Part shown: positions 28,789-38,683 of the stretch, one piece after another
Layout: each line of letters begins with the position of its first letter
Numbering within the stretch: the stretch's first letter is position 1
Assembly: GCA_022705745.1 (NCBI GenBank)
Contig: JAKJDW010000009.1
Coordinates: forward strand, 1-38,997
DNA: 38,997 bases
Direction: 5' to 3'
Source: Patescibacteria group bacterium
GTDB lineage: Bacteria > Patescibacteriota > Gracilibacteria > Absconditabacterales > Absconditicoccaceae
The notes under the pieces: model-generated
Databases searched by the model: none
Seen by the model: the letters and a program-made list of their open reading frames with translations, nothing else
What the model was told of the DNA's origin: nothing
Made by a program: the position numbers and the translations under genes

Positions 28789-29556
28789 ATGAAAACAGTA
28801 ATCCTTGCATGATGACTCGGAACTCGTCTTGCCGAAGAAACTGTCATCAAACCAAAACCAATGGTAGAAATTTGATGAAAGCCTATTATTTGGCATATCA
28901 TGAAAATGTATTCATATTACGGTTTTAATGAATTTATAGTGTGTTTAGGTTACAAATGATATTATATCAAAGAACGATTTGCAAATTATTTTCTGCACAA
29001 TAGTGATGTAACAGTTTCTACTAAAGATAATTCTATAGAGGTCCATAATTCTCATTGTGAGGATCGAAAAATAACGTTAGTTGATACTTGAGATGCAACT
29101 ATGACAGGATGAAGGATCAAAAGAGTAAAAGATTATATTGATGGGGATGAATTTATGCTTACATATGGTGATTGAGTAAGTGATGTAGATATAAATAAAC
29201 TTCTTGAATTTCATAAATCACATGGGAAATTAGCTACACTAACAGCAATACAACCTGAATGAAAATTTGGGAGATTGGGTCTTGATTGAGATCAGATCAA
29301 TGAATTTGCAGAGAAAAAAGATAATGAAGATAGTTGGATAAATGGGTGATTTATGGTACTCAATAAAAAGGTTATTGATTATATAGCGGGTGATACTATG
29401 CCATTTGAAAAGGCTCCATTGGAAAATATTGCCAAAGATTGACAACTTATGGCATACAAACATACATGATTTTGGTTTGCCATGGATACATTACAAAACA
29501 AGAATACACTTGAAAGTTTATGGTCTACATGAAAGGCCCCTTGGAAAACATGGTAA
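28789..29556 (+). CDS. rfbF: glucose-1-phosphate cytidylyltransferase
   Basis: A 255-aa nucleotidyltransferase that makes CDP-glucose from CTP and glucose-1-phosphate. It has the nucleotide-binding loop LAGGLGTRLAEETVIKPKPM, in which both first glycines are TGA, then VEIGGKPIIWHIMK, LTYGDGVSDVD, and the C-terminal TGFWFAMDTLQNK. Length and motifs fit RfbF/DdhA. It is the first gene of a co-directional cluster with rfbG and rfbH. Confidence 0.93.
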
Positions 29557-29580
29557 TGTATTTATTTCTATTTGTTCATA

Positions 29581-30534
29581 ATGATCGCTAAAAATAAAAG
29601 AATTTTAATTACATGAGCTACAGGATTTATATGATCAAATATTGTCAGAAAATTGGTTTCTGAATGATTCAGTGATATTCATATTCTTTCCAGAGAAAAC
29701 TCTAATTATTTTCGTATTCAAGACATAATTTCAAATATACATATTCATAATGTTAATTTTTTGGATGAGTCACAACTTAATGTAGTAATAGGACAAATAA
29801 AACCCGAAATAATCTTCCATCTTGCGACTGCCTGAGCTGCTGTATGAAAAGATCCTATAACCATTCAACAACTTTTTGAATTTAATGTATTGGGTACAAT
29901 AAATTTATTAAATGCTTGTAAAAAATATGGTTTTGAATATTTCATAAATACATGAAGCTCTTCTGAATACGGACAAAAAGATTTGCCTATGAGTGAAAAC
30001 GATATATTGGAACCAAATAATGATTATTGAGTGACAAAGGCGACAGCAACACTTTATTGTAGTTATATAGGTAGAAAAGAGCAATTACCCGTATATACAT
30101 TCAGACTATTTTCACCTTACTGATATTATGAAGAAAAGAGAAGATTGGTTCCTACGTTACTTTTAAATTATGTTCAATGAATATCGCCTAATTTATCAAA
30201 TCCAAATTCGGTCAGAGATTATATTTTTATAGATGATGTGGTAAATTATTACCTTAATGTGGATAAAATAAATGGAGATTTTTGATGAATATACAATATT
30301 GCAAACGGCAAGCAGTATTCTATATGACAAGTTGTTGAACTAATAAAAAGAATATCTGATTCTGATAAAGAACCCATATATGGTTCTGTTTCTATAAAAC
30401 AGTTTGAACCTATGCACCGATTGGCTGATATGGGGAAAACTGCTTCCATTTTTTGATTACCTACAACCCCTATGAAAATATGATTACAGAAATCATTTGA
30501 ATGGTTCAAAAAAAATAAAGATTTATATTGATAA
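29581..30534 (+). CDS. NAD-dependent epimerase/dehydratase (extended SDR)
   Basis: A 317-aa extended short-chain dehydrogenase. It has the Rossmann motif TGATGFIGSN, the catalytic YGVTK, the upstream Ser region NTGSSSEYG, and the late SVRDYIFIDDV block. Within the rfbFGH context it is likely a C4 ketoreductase or epimerase finishing the CDP-dideoxysugar (as with RfbJ, RfbE or AscF-type enzymes), but the exact product cannot be told. The gene ends TGA-TAA, where TGA codes the last Gly. 24 nt after rfbF. Confidence 0.85.
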
Positions 30535-30543
30535 TATTTTTTA

Positions 30544-31305
30544 ATGAATTTATTACAAACATCAAAGAATATCCGTACCACAATATTAAAAATGATTTAT
30601 AAAAGTAAAAGTTCTCACATATGAAGTGCATTTTCTTTAGTAGACATCATGGCATTCATATATACAAAATACTTTCAAAAAGGTGATAAGGTTATTTTCA
30701 GTAAATGACATGCAGGTTCAGTATTATACGCGACATTAGCCGAAATAGGCAAAATAGATAAACAAGAACTCATAGATACCTATTGTCAGAATTGACAAAA
30801 ATTATGATGACATGTGACACTATGAACTATAGAATGAGTCGATGCAACTGCATGATCGCTAGGTCATGGGCTATCCATAGGTATAGGTATGGCACTATCA
30901 CTGCAACAACAAAAAATATTCGTAATTCTCTGAGATTGAGAAATAAATGAATGATCCATATGGGAATGATTTATGTTTGCTCCTCAAAAAAAATTAACTA
31001 ACCTTATCGTCATTATAGATAGAAATAAACAACAAGCAATGTGATCCACAAAAAATATTATAGGACTCGAAAATTTAAATATTTCTTTGAGTGCTTTAGG
31101 ATGGAATGTACAAACGATAAATTGACATGATTTTGATGAGATAGGGCAAGCTTTTAGTAATCTATCCAACAATAAACCAAATATTATTATAGCAGATACT
31201 ATCAAGTGAAAATGAGTCAATTTTATGGAAAATAATATAGATTTTCATTATAAAACACCTAATGAAGAACAGTACCAAAATGCTTTACAACAAATCAATA
31301 CATAG
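30544..31305 (+). CDS. transketolase N-terminal subunit (TPP-binding)
   Basis: A 253-aa protein equal to the first domain of transketolase. It contains SKGHA, GSLGHGLSIGIGMAL, and the TPP motif GDGEINEGSIWEGFMFA (GDG...N), followed by LIVIIDRNKQQAMG and TIKGKGVNFME. The second domain is the next gene, 2 nt away. Such split pairs occur in primary metabolism but also in sugar clusters, where they move a two-carbon unit to a keto-sugar. Stop TAG. Confidence 0.9.
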
Positions 31306-31307
31306 CC

Positions 31308-32228
31308 ATGAGAAATACAGTTATCAATTATCTCTACGAAGAAGCAAAAAAAGATAAAAATATCATGCTACTTATCTGAGATTTATGATATTGAGTGGTA
31401 GAAGAATTTCAAAAAAACATTCCTGATCAGTTTATCAATGTTGGGATAGCAGAACAGAATATGATAGGTATAGCTGCTGGTTTAGCTTTGACTTGAAAAA
31501 AAGTATTTTGTTATTCTATAGTTCCTTTTGTAACCATGCGTTGTTATGAACAGATAAGAGTAGATATATGTTCCCAAAATCTTGATGTTACGCTTATAGG
31601 AGTTTGATGATGATTTGCTTATGGATCTTTAGGGAATACCCATTATGGAATAGAAGATATAAATATTATGAAATGACTTCCAAATATGAAAATCCTTGCT
31701 CCTGCGGATAAACATGAAGCCAAACTTTGTGTAGAATATTTATTTGCACATAAATGACCTTGTTATATCAGACTCAATAGATGATGAGAACCAGATGTAT
31801 ATGAAAATTGACTTTCAGATATTTCTATTGAAAATGGTATAGAATTTAAAACAGGAAATAACATATCAATCTTATCAACAGGTAATATTCTATGAAATGT
31901 CATAAAAACTGCAGAAATACTTGAAAAACAATGAATACATACACAAGTGATTAGTATACCATGTATTAAGCCTATGAATACTGATGCTATAGTATTCCAT
32001 CTTAAAAACAAAAAATGAATATTCACCGTAGAAGAACATACTACCATATGATGATTATGAGATAGTATTGCTAGCATTATAGCTGAAAATGAAATTGTAT
32101 CGATTTTTAAAAAATTCGGAATATCTGACATATTTCCTTCTCTTGTAGGAAATCAAGAATATATGAGAGAACTGGTATGATTGGATCCAGAGACTTTAGC
32201 AAAAAATATTTTAATGGCGTTATCATAA
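31308..32228 (+). CDS. transketolase C-terminal subunit
   Basis: A 306-aa partner of the preceding gene covering the pyrimidine-binding and C-terminal domains: LIGDLGYGVVEEFQ, the catalytic Glu in [17 protein letters not shown], the Phe-like ring region [46 protein letters not shown], and the C-terminal [17 protein letters not shown]. Both subunits keep their key residues, so an active enzyme is expected. Only 2 nt separates the genes. Confidence 0.9.
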
Positions 32229-32234
32229 AAAGTT

Positions 32235-33278
32235 ATGAAAAATTTTTACAAATGAAAGATGATTTTACTTACAGGATCTACTGGTTTCAAATGAAGTCGA
32301 TTAGCTTTTTGGCTTCATAGTATGTGAGCTAAGGTTATTGGTTATTGATTAGAACCAAATACAAACCCTAATTTGTTTGGGGCATTAAAGTTAAAGGATA
32401 AAATAACTCAAATTATTTGAGATATTTCTGATTATGAAAATTTAGAAAAAGTTGTTGATCAATATCAACCAGAAATCATCTTTCATTTAGCAGCACAGCC
32501 TATTGTAAGGGAAAGTTATGATGATCCTGTATACACAATGCAAACTAATGTAATGTGAACAGTAAATATTATGGAGTTAATCAGAACTAAAGAGTATATT
32601 AAATGAGGAGTTATTGTTACGACAGATAAAGTGTATGAGAATAAGGAATGGTTACGACCATATAGAGAAAATGATAGGTTGGGATGATTTGATCCATATA
32701 GTAGTTCTAAAGCCATGGCTGAATTAGCAGTAGAAAGTTATAGAAAATCATTCTTACAGAAAATTGATAAAAAAATATGTGTGGTTAGATCAGGAAATGT
32801 AATTTGATGATGAGATTGGGCAAAAGATAGACTTATACCTGATATCATTAGATCCTTACAAAATAATGAAAATGTAGTTTTGAGAAATCCTGATGCTGTA
32901 AGACCTTGGCAGTATGTATTAGATGCTTTGCATTGATATTTAATTGCTTGAATGAAAATGTTTGAAGGGGATCAATATCAATGAGCTTATAATTTTTGAC
33001 CAGATATTACAGATACCTTAAAAGTTATAGATATAGTTAAACAATCTATAGAAATTTTACAAAAATGATGATATGAAGTTAGGCCAGAAACTAATCAATG
33101 AAAACATGAAGCTTGATTATTACTTTTAGATAATACAAAGTCTAAGACATTATTATGATGGTCCTCTAAATATAATGTTTATAATGCATTAATTAAAACA
33201 CTTAATTTTTACAAAGAATACTATGATTGAAAAAATATGGAAGAATATGCTATAAAAGAAATTGAAACATTTTTATAA
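32235..33278 (+). CDS. rfbG: CDP-glucose 4,6-dehydratase
   Basis: A 347-aa extended SDR. The N-terminus LTGSTGFKGSRLAFWLHSMG with GYGLEPNTNPNLF is specific to CDP-glucose dehydratases, then IFHLAAQPIVRESYDDP, VTTDKVY, the catalytic YSSSKAMAE, and RPWQYVLDAL. It makes CDP-4-keto-6-deoxyglucose from CDP-glucose, downstream of rfbF and upstream of rfbH in the pathway, as in gene order. Confidence 0.94.
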
Positions 33279-33302
33279 TTTTTATTTTAATTATTAATTA
33301 CT

Positions 33303-34595
33303 ATGGATATAATTAAATTAAAACAATTTATAGAAAATAGAAAAAAAGATTTTATTCCTTGAGAATCTCCAGTTCCTGTTTCTTGAAAAGTATTCGATGA
33401 AAAAGAGTTAAGTAATATGATAGAAGCTGTAATGGATTGTCATTGGACAGAATGAAGATGGAATGATATGTTTGAAAAAAAACTTGCTGAGTTTATTTGA
33501 ACAAAATTTATAATAACAACAAATTCTTGAAGTTCTGCTAATTTATTAGCGATGACAGCACTTACTGCAAAAGAACTTTGAGATAGACAGATGAAGAAAT
33601 GAGATGAAGTTATAACAGTAGCTGCAGGATTTCCTACTACTATAACACCTATTATTCAAAATGGTTTCGTACCAGTTTTTGTAGATGTAGACCTTGAAAC
33701 ATATAATATTAACATAGATCAACTTAAGCTTGCTTTATCGGATAAAACTAAAGCGATCTTTATAGCTCATACCTTATGAAATCCTTTTAATCTCTGAGAA
33801 ATAGTTAAGATATGCAAGGAACGCAATATTTGGCTTATAGAAGATAATTGCGATGCTTTAGGTAGTATGTATGAAGGAAAATATACTTGAAATTTTTGAG
33901 ATATCTGCACATTCTCTTTTTATCCCGCACATCATATAACAATGGGAGAAGGTTGAGCTTTAGGTACAAATAACCCAATCTTAGCCAAAGTTATAAGATC
34001 TTTCAGAGATTGGTGAAGAGATTGTTGGTGTAGGACAGGAGAAGATAACTCTTGTAGAAATAGATTTGGATGGCAGTTGGGTCAATTACCAAAGGGGTTT
34101 GATCATAAATATACCTATTCAAGACTTTGATATAATCTCAAAATAACTGATATTCAAGCCGCTCTTGGTGTGGCTCAACTTGAAAAGTTGGATAAATTTA
34201 TTGCTATTAGAAAAGATAATTTTGAGTATTTATATAATGAATTTATAAAACATGGATTAGATAAATATTTCATTTTACCAAAGTCTGTAGAATGAGCACA
34301 ACCTTGTCGATTTTGATTTTTGCTCAGCATAAAGGAATGAGTTTGATTCTCTAGAGAAAGTCTCCTAAAGTATTTAAACGATAAAAAAATTGGAACCAGA
34401 CTACTTTTTGCTTGAAATTATACTAAACAACCAGCTTTTCTTGATTATGTAAAAGAATATAGAATAATCGGTGATCTTAAAAATACGGATTATATCATGA
34501 ATAATACCTTTCGATTAGGGGTATATCAAGGATTAACAAAAAAACATCTAGATTATATGATTTTATATATTAAAGAATTTGTAAATGGAAAATAA
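33303..34595 (+). CDS. rfbH: CDP-4-keto-6-deoxyglucose 3-dehydrase (E1)
   Basis: A 430-aa PMP- and iron-sulfur-dependent enzyme that removes the C3 hydroxyl. The lysine of ordinary sugar aminotransferases is replaced by His in [16 protein letters not shown], the hallmark of this family. The four cluster cysteines keep the family spacing: Cys in EDNCDALGS, then 57 residues, Cys, 1, Cys, 7, Cys in [29 protein letters not shown] also matches. It needs an electron-donating reductase (E3, RfbI/DdhD), which is not in the window. Confidence 0.95.
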
Positions 34596-35559
34596 ACCAT
34601 TATTGAGTATATGTATTCCGATATGGAATAGGTGATATTGTCTTGGATTGGTTATTGAACATATTGTAAATCAACCTGAATTTCACTCTTGAAAAATAGA
34701 ACTAGTAATAAGTGATAATGCAAGTGATGATAACACAGAGAATATAGTAAAGTCCTACCAAGGCAAATATACAAACATAAGATATTTTAGAAATGAAACA
34801 AATATTTGAGCAATGCCAAATATATCTAAAGTGATTTCTATGGGAAAAGGAGAATATATTTGGCCACTATGAAGTGACGATCTAATACTTAATTGATGAT
34901 TTAAAGCAACACTTGCAATTATAGAGAAATATAATCCATCTTTAATAATTCACTCGACAAGTATAGAAAATAGATCATCCTTTTTAATGAACTATGAAAA
35001 AAATTATGATACAGACCATAAAGCATTAATATTCAATTGACAAAGAGAATATCTTAATTATCTTTGAGATTGGTATATTAATGATAAATCATGATTTATG
35101 GAAACATGATCACCCAACCTATCGTTCTTATCTATATTATGCATAAAAAGAAGTAATCTTGAAAAAGCAATATCAGAAATAAAATGAGAAAAATGAGAAA
35201 ATTTTTTAAAGAAATTTAATTTTATACATACCTTGCTAGCTCATTATAGTCAAAAAAAAGATAAAATTGTATTTATAACAGAACCATTTGTTGAGAGTGC
35301 TATCATGTCAGACACTAAATGAGCAAAAGAATCTTGATGGAAGCCATGATTTAATATAGCTAATGATATATGTTATCTTAATAATTATTTAGCTAAGAGA
35401 CACTCTACAAATAAAAACTTCAAAAAATTACGTAACAAGATAAATCTTTATTGGCAACTTGGTGCTCTATTAAATCGATGATTCATATATCATATACATA
35501 AATTATTCGAAAAAACTGGATTACTATCCAAAATACATAACTTAATAAAAAAAATATAA
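34585..35559 (+). CDS. family 2 glycosyltransferase
   Basis: A 324-aa GT-A enzyme with the N-terminal strand LLSICIPIWNRG, then VISDNASDDNTENIVKSY, NETNIGAMPNISK, and the metal-binding WPLGSDDLIL (DxD-like). It probably transfers a sugar from a nucleotide donor to a lipid-linked glycan at the inner membrane face. It overlaps rfbH by 11 nt, so the two are translationally linked. Confidence 0.88.
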
Positions 35560-35621
35560 AAAATAGTAATTATTAAAAATGTTATTGTATAAGTACACAT
35601 TTATCTATTATGATTTAACAC

Positions 35622-35801
35622 ATGAATATAAAAATAAGAATTAAAGCATTTATAGCAAAAATATTACAAAAAATATGATTCAACATGAATATATATTATA
35701 AAGCCACTATTAGAGTCACGGAATCTATGATACAATTTCAAAATAAGAAAACTATCAAATGAAACAAATTATTGGATGGAAACAATGTTATTATGTTATA
35801 A
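35622..35801 (+). CDS. small hypothetical protein
   Basis: A 59-aa basic frame (MNIKIRIKAFIAKILQKIGF and on) with two TGA-Gly codons. It overlaps the next gene by 43 nt if that gene starts at its first ATG. No family is recognised. It may be a real small gene or a remnant of a glycosyltransferase end. Confidence 0.35.
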
Positions 35802-36886
35802 ATAGTTTTTTACAAAAAATAAGCAACTATATGGGGAAAGGTGAAAAAATTCTATATATCAAAGCACAATGACTCGGAGATATAATTTCTTGAATACCAA
35901 AGCTTATCGCACTCAAAGAAAAGTGATATAAGGTATATCAAACATTTTATGATATGAGATATCGAGAAAAAGACTTAAGGAATTTATCAAAAACAGATAA
36001 GAGTAGGCTCAAAAAGCAACCAATGTATAGATGACGAAGAAACATATTAGAGATATTAAAGAAAAATTGATTAATATATGATATAATAGATATTCCATAT
36101 GGAGTTTTTCCATTGTTAATATTTATAATAAAAAATTTTAAAAAATTTAATAAGGCGGTTATTCCTATTAAAACAAGAATAAGTATGATATTATGAAAAT
36201 TATTGAGTAAAGAAATATCATATACTTTTGAAGATCCAAATGACACGAAAAAATACAAAAACATAATCCAAGGGGAATCTGAATGAAAAAAAGACGTATT
36301 ATATAAATACAAAAAGAAAATAGTATTTAATAGAAAAAAAATAAGTTTACCAAAAAAATATATAACAATATTCCCTAGTTTATGGGAAAGAAGTCCTCAA
36401 GACACTGAACGAATAAAAGTCATAGAATATATTATTAAAAAAAAATTAGAAATAGTGATAATATGATGAACAAGAGAACAGTGGTTCGTAGATAGTATGC
36501 AAAAACAAAAAAAAATAAAAATAACAAATTTAATTAATAAAACTAATTTTGAAGAACTAATTTATGTTTTAGAAAAGGCAAATATAAATATATGCTGCAA
36601 TGGTTGAATTATGCGATTAGCTAATTTACTAAACAAAAAAAATATAAATATTCATACAGTAAGTGCTTATCTAATGGAACCTCAAGTTGATAATAAATAT
36701 TCATACAATATTAGACCATATAAATATCAAACCTGTCAACCATGTGAAGCAGCAACATCACGATTCAATAATAAAAAAACTATAAAAAAATGTGTGTTTT
36801 ATAACACCAAAAGAGAATGAGAATGTAGATTAGCTATTAAAGCGGAACATATCACATCGCTAATAGAAAAAATTTTAAACCTATAA
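35759..36886 (+). CDS. GT9 / heptosyltransferase-like glycosyltransferase
   Basis: A protein of 375 aa from the first ATG; a second in-frame ATG at 35831 would give 351 aa and avoid the overlap with the small gene. The region KILYIKAQGLGDIISGIPKL is the GT9 N-terminal motif (GxGD). The C-terminal half contains IFPSLWERSPQDTERIK and VIIGGTREQWFV, then CCNGGIMRLANLL, as in the GT-B nucleotide-binding domain. The end is unusual: four cysteines in CQPCEA, KKCVFY and GECRL could bind a metal. It probably adds a sugar to the surface glycan. Confidence 0.7.
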
Positions 36887-36893
36887 AGAAAAC

Positions 36894-37955
36894 ATGAAGA
36901 TATATTTCGATAAAAAACTCATACAGTACGAATATATAAGTTTTTTAGCACCATTGCTATGACTTCCTGATTTCGAGATTTGGTGAGAAGATAAAAATCA
37001 AATAAAAGAACGAACTGAAAAAGGGAAAACAATAATATTTTCAACCACAAAAAAAGATTGTGATTATTTTGTTTATCCAAAATATTTTCTACTAGATCAC
37101 TGGAAAGAATTAAGTGAATATGCTCATGAGGCAAAAAAACACAAAAAGAAAGTTATTGTATTTTCTTATGGAGAAATTGATGATTACATAAATATCGATA
37201 ATAATATTATATGGTTCAAAAGATCAACAAAGAAAGAAAATCCCAATAATGAATACTGTTTACCACCATTTCCAGAAGATTTTTTGAAATACAATAACAA
37301 TAATATCCCATTGATACAAGAAACACCATCCAAAAAATATTCTATAGGATATGTATGATATGCCGATTATTATAATCTAAGATCACGGTTATATTATGTA
37401 GGGACTAGGATTGTTTGATTAATATGTAGAATAAAATGAACTAAAAAAATATTAATGAAAATTAAGAACGATAGAATTTACAGTAAATTAGTAAATGCGT
37501 GAATAGGTAATTATTTTAGAGGTAAAGTGATAAGAGTTATAAAAAAACAAAAAAAATATAAGTTCAATTTTATACAAAGAAAGCATGCACTTACCACAGA
37601 AACTAAAAATGAAATGAGAAAACAGTATATAGAGAATCTTATTGAATCTGATTTTGTTTTATTAATAAGATGATTCTGAAATTACTCTATCAGACAATAT
37701 GAAGCACTGAGTTTGGGGAAAATACCAATATACATAGATACATGAGCAAAATTTCCTTTTACTGAAGATATTCCTTATGATGATATATTTATCAAAGTAC
37801 CGATATGAGAAATAGAAAAAATTGAAATATATATTGAAAAATACATCAATAACCACAAGGGGGAATTGCAAAAAATACAAAAAAAAATAAGATTTCTTTA
37901 TGAAAATTTTTTCATAATGACGGCTTATTATAAGAAAATAATTTCTATGTTATAA
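36894..37955 (+). CDS. exostosin-like glycosyltransferase
   Basis: A 353-aa protein. The C-terminal part GFGNYSIRQYEALSLGKIP with IYIDTGAKFPF, then DIFIKVPIGEIEKIE matches the exostosin (GT47) nucleotide-sugar-binding domain (R-x-x-EAL-x-x-G-x-x-P). The N-terminal half is less conserved but has the ends of an EXT-like fold (IIFSTTKKDCDYFVYPKYF). It is probably a cytoplasmic or membrane-bound glycosyltransferase for the same glycan. Confidence 0.7.
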
Positions 37956-37994
37956 TAGTTATTAAATTACTTTATTTACTTAAATAGAGAAATC

Positions 37995-38300
37995 ATGAAA
38001 ATATTAAAACAAATCGTTATGTTCTTCTCAAATATATTAAAATATATGTTTTACCGTACTTATTATGTTTTTTGAGAATCTAATAAATATAAAAGGATAC
38101 ATATATCCAAAACAGCCATATTAAATAATGCTCTCTTAAATGTTAATTCATGAACGATAGTAATTAAGGAACATGTGTTTTTTTGACATAATGTATGTAT
38201 ATTAACATGAACACATAATTATAATAAGTTTTATGGGGAAAGAAAGAGTTTCCCTAAAGAGGGATGCGATATAATAATTGAAGGGTCTAGAACGGAATAG
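37995..38300 (+). CDS. hexapeptide acyltransferase, 3'-truncated
   Basis: A 101-aa product corresponding to the N-terminal half of left-handed beta-helix O-acetyltransferases: AILNNALLNVNSGTIVIKEH, VFFGHNVCILTGTHNYNKFY with the catalytic-type His, and RKSFPKEGCDIIIEGS. It then ends in RTE-TAG, where family members continue with the GxWIGxxxxIL coil turns. The break coincides with the start of an IS1595-type remnant (38301), so the gene was probably cut by insertion and is likely inactive. Confidence 0.8.
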
Positions 38301-38475
38301 CTAAAAATTTTTAACATATTCTTTTAAAATTTTCTTACATTTAGTATAAATATCTTCTTTACTTAATCAACAATTAAATCTAAATTCGCATTCTTTCAGG
38401 TGTAATGCGAACTTTTCTTTATTTACTCCGTTGAATTTAGCCAACCTTCTACTATAGGAAATATATTGAAAAATA
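38301..38475 (-). pseudogene. IS1595/ISXO2-type transposase C-terminal remnant
   Basis: The minus strand encodes SRRLAKFNGVNKEKFALHL then KECEFRFNCGLSKEDIY, ending at a TAG (38301-38303). This block is the C-terminal signature of IS1595-family transposases. The frame upstream is closed and the catalytic part is absent, so only the end of the element remains. It abuts the broken acyltransferase. Confidence 0.75.
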
Positions 38476-38494
38476 TATACTTATTGGTTATAAT
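38466..38494 (+). promoter_or_regulatory. promoter in front of the IS110 leader
   Basis: TTGAAA (38466-38471), a 17-nt spacer and TATAAT (38489-38494), with the expected transcript start near 38501, at the beginning of the foldable leader. The -35 may lie in the flanking remnant and the -10 in the element. Confidence 0.6.
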
Positions 38495-38499
38495 TTATA

Positions 38500-38683
38500 G
38501 GGAATATCAAGTGGAATAGAGGATTTAGCCCTTCTAAAGCTTTTAGCTTTTGTCAAAGTCTATCCCTATTCCACTCAATCTATTCAAGAATTTATAATAG
38601 GTTAAGCTTCGAGCTTTGATAACCAAGTAGACTATTCTGTAAATAGATTTTGACTTCCCTTTTTACTTTTTACCCACTTCATC
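38500..38683 (+). ncRNA. candidate bridge RNA of the IS110 element
   Basis: The leader folds well. AGTGGAATAG-a-GGAT (38510-38524) pairs with ATCCCTATTCCACT (38562-38575), a 14-bp stem with one bulged A. It encloses AAAGCT-ttt-AGCTTT (38536-38550). A second stem-loop GGTTA-AGCT-tcg-AGCT-ttga-TAACC lies at 38600-38624. IS110 elements carry a bridge RNA of about this size in the non-coding end next to the transposase gene. The promoter at 38466-38494 would start it at about 38501. Donor and target loops were not assigned. Confidence 0.5.

Noticed and set aside
31763-32131. Reverse 122-codon frame
   Set aside because: It is antisense to the transketolase C-terminal subunit, which is well supported.
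35947-36312. Reverse 121-codon frame
   Set aside because: It is antisense to the GT9-like gene; no family or start signal.
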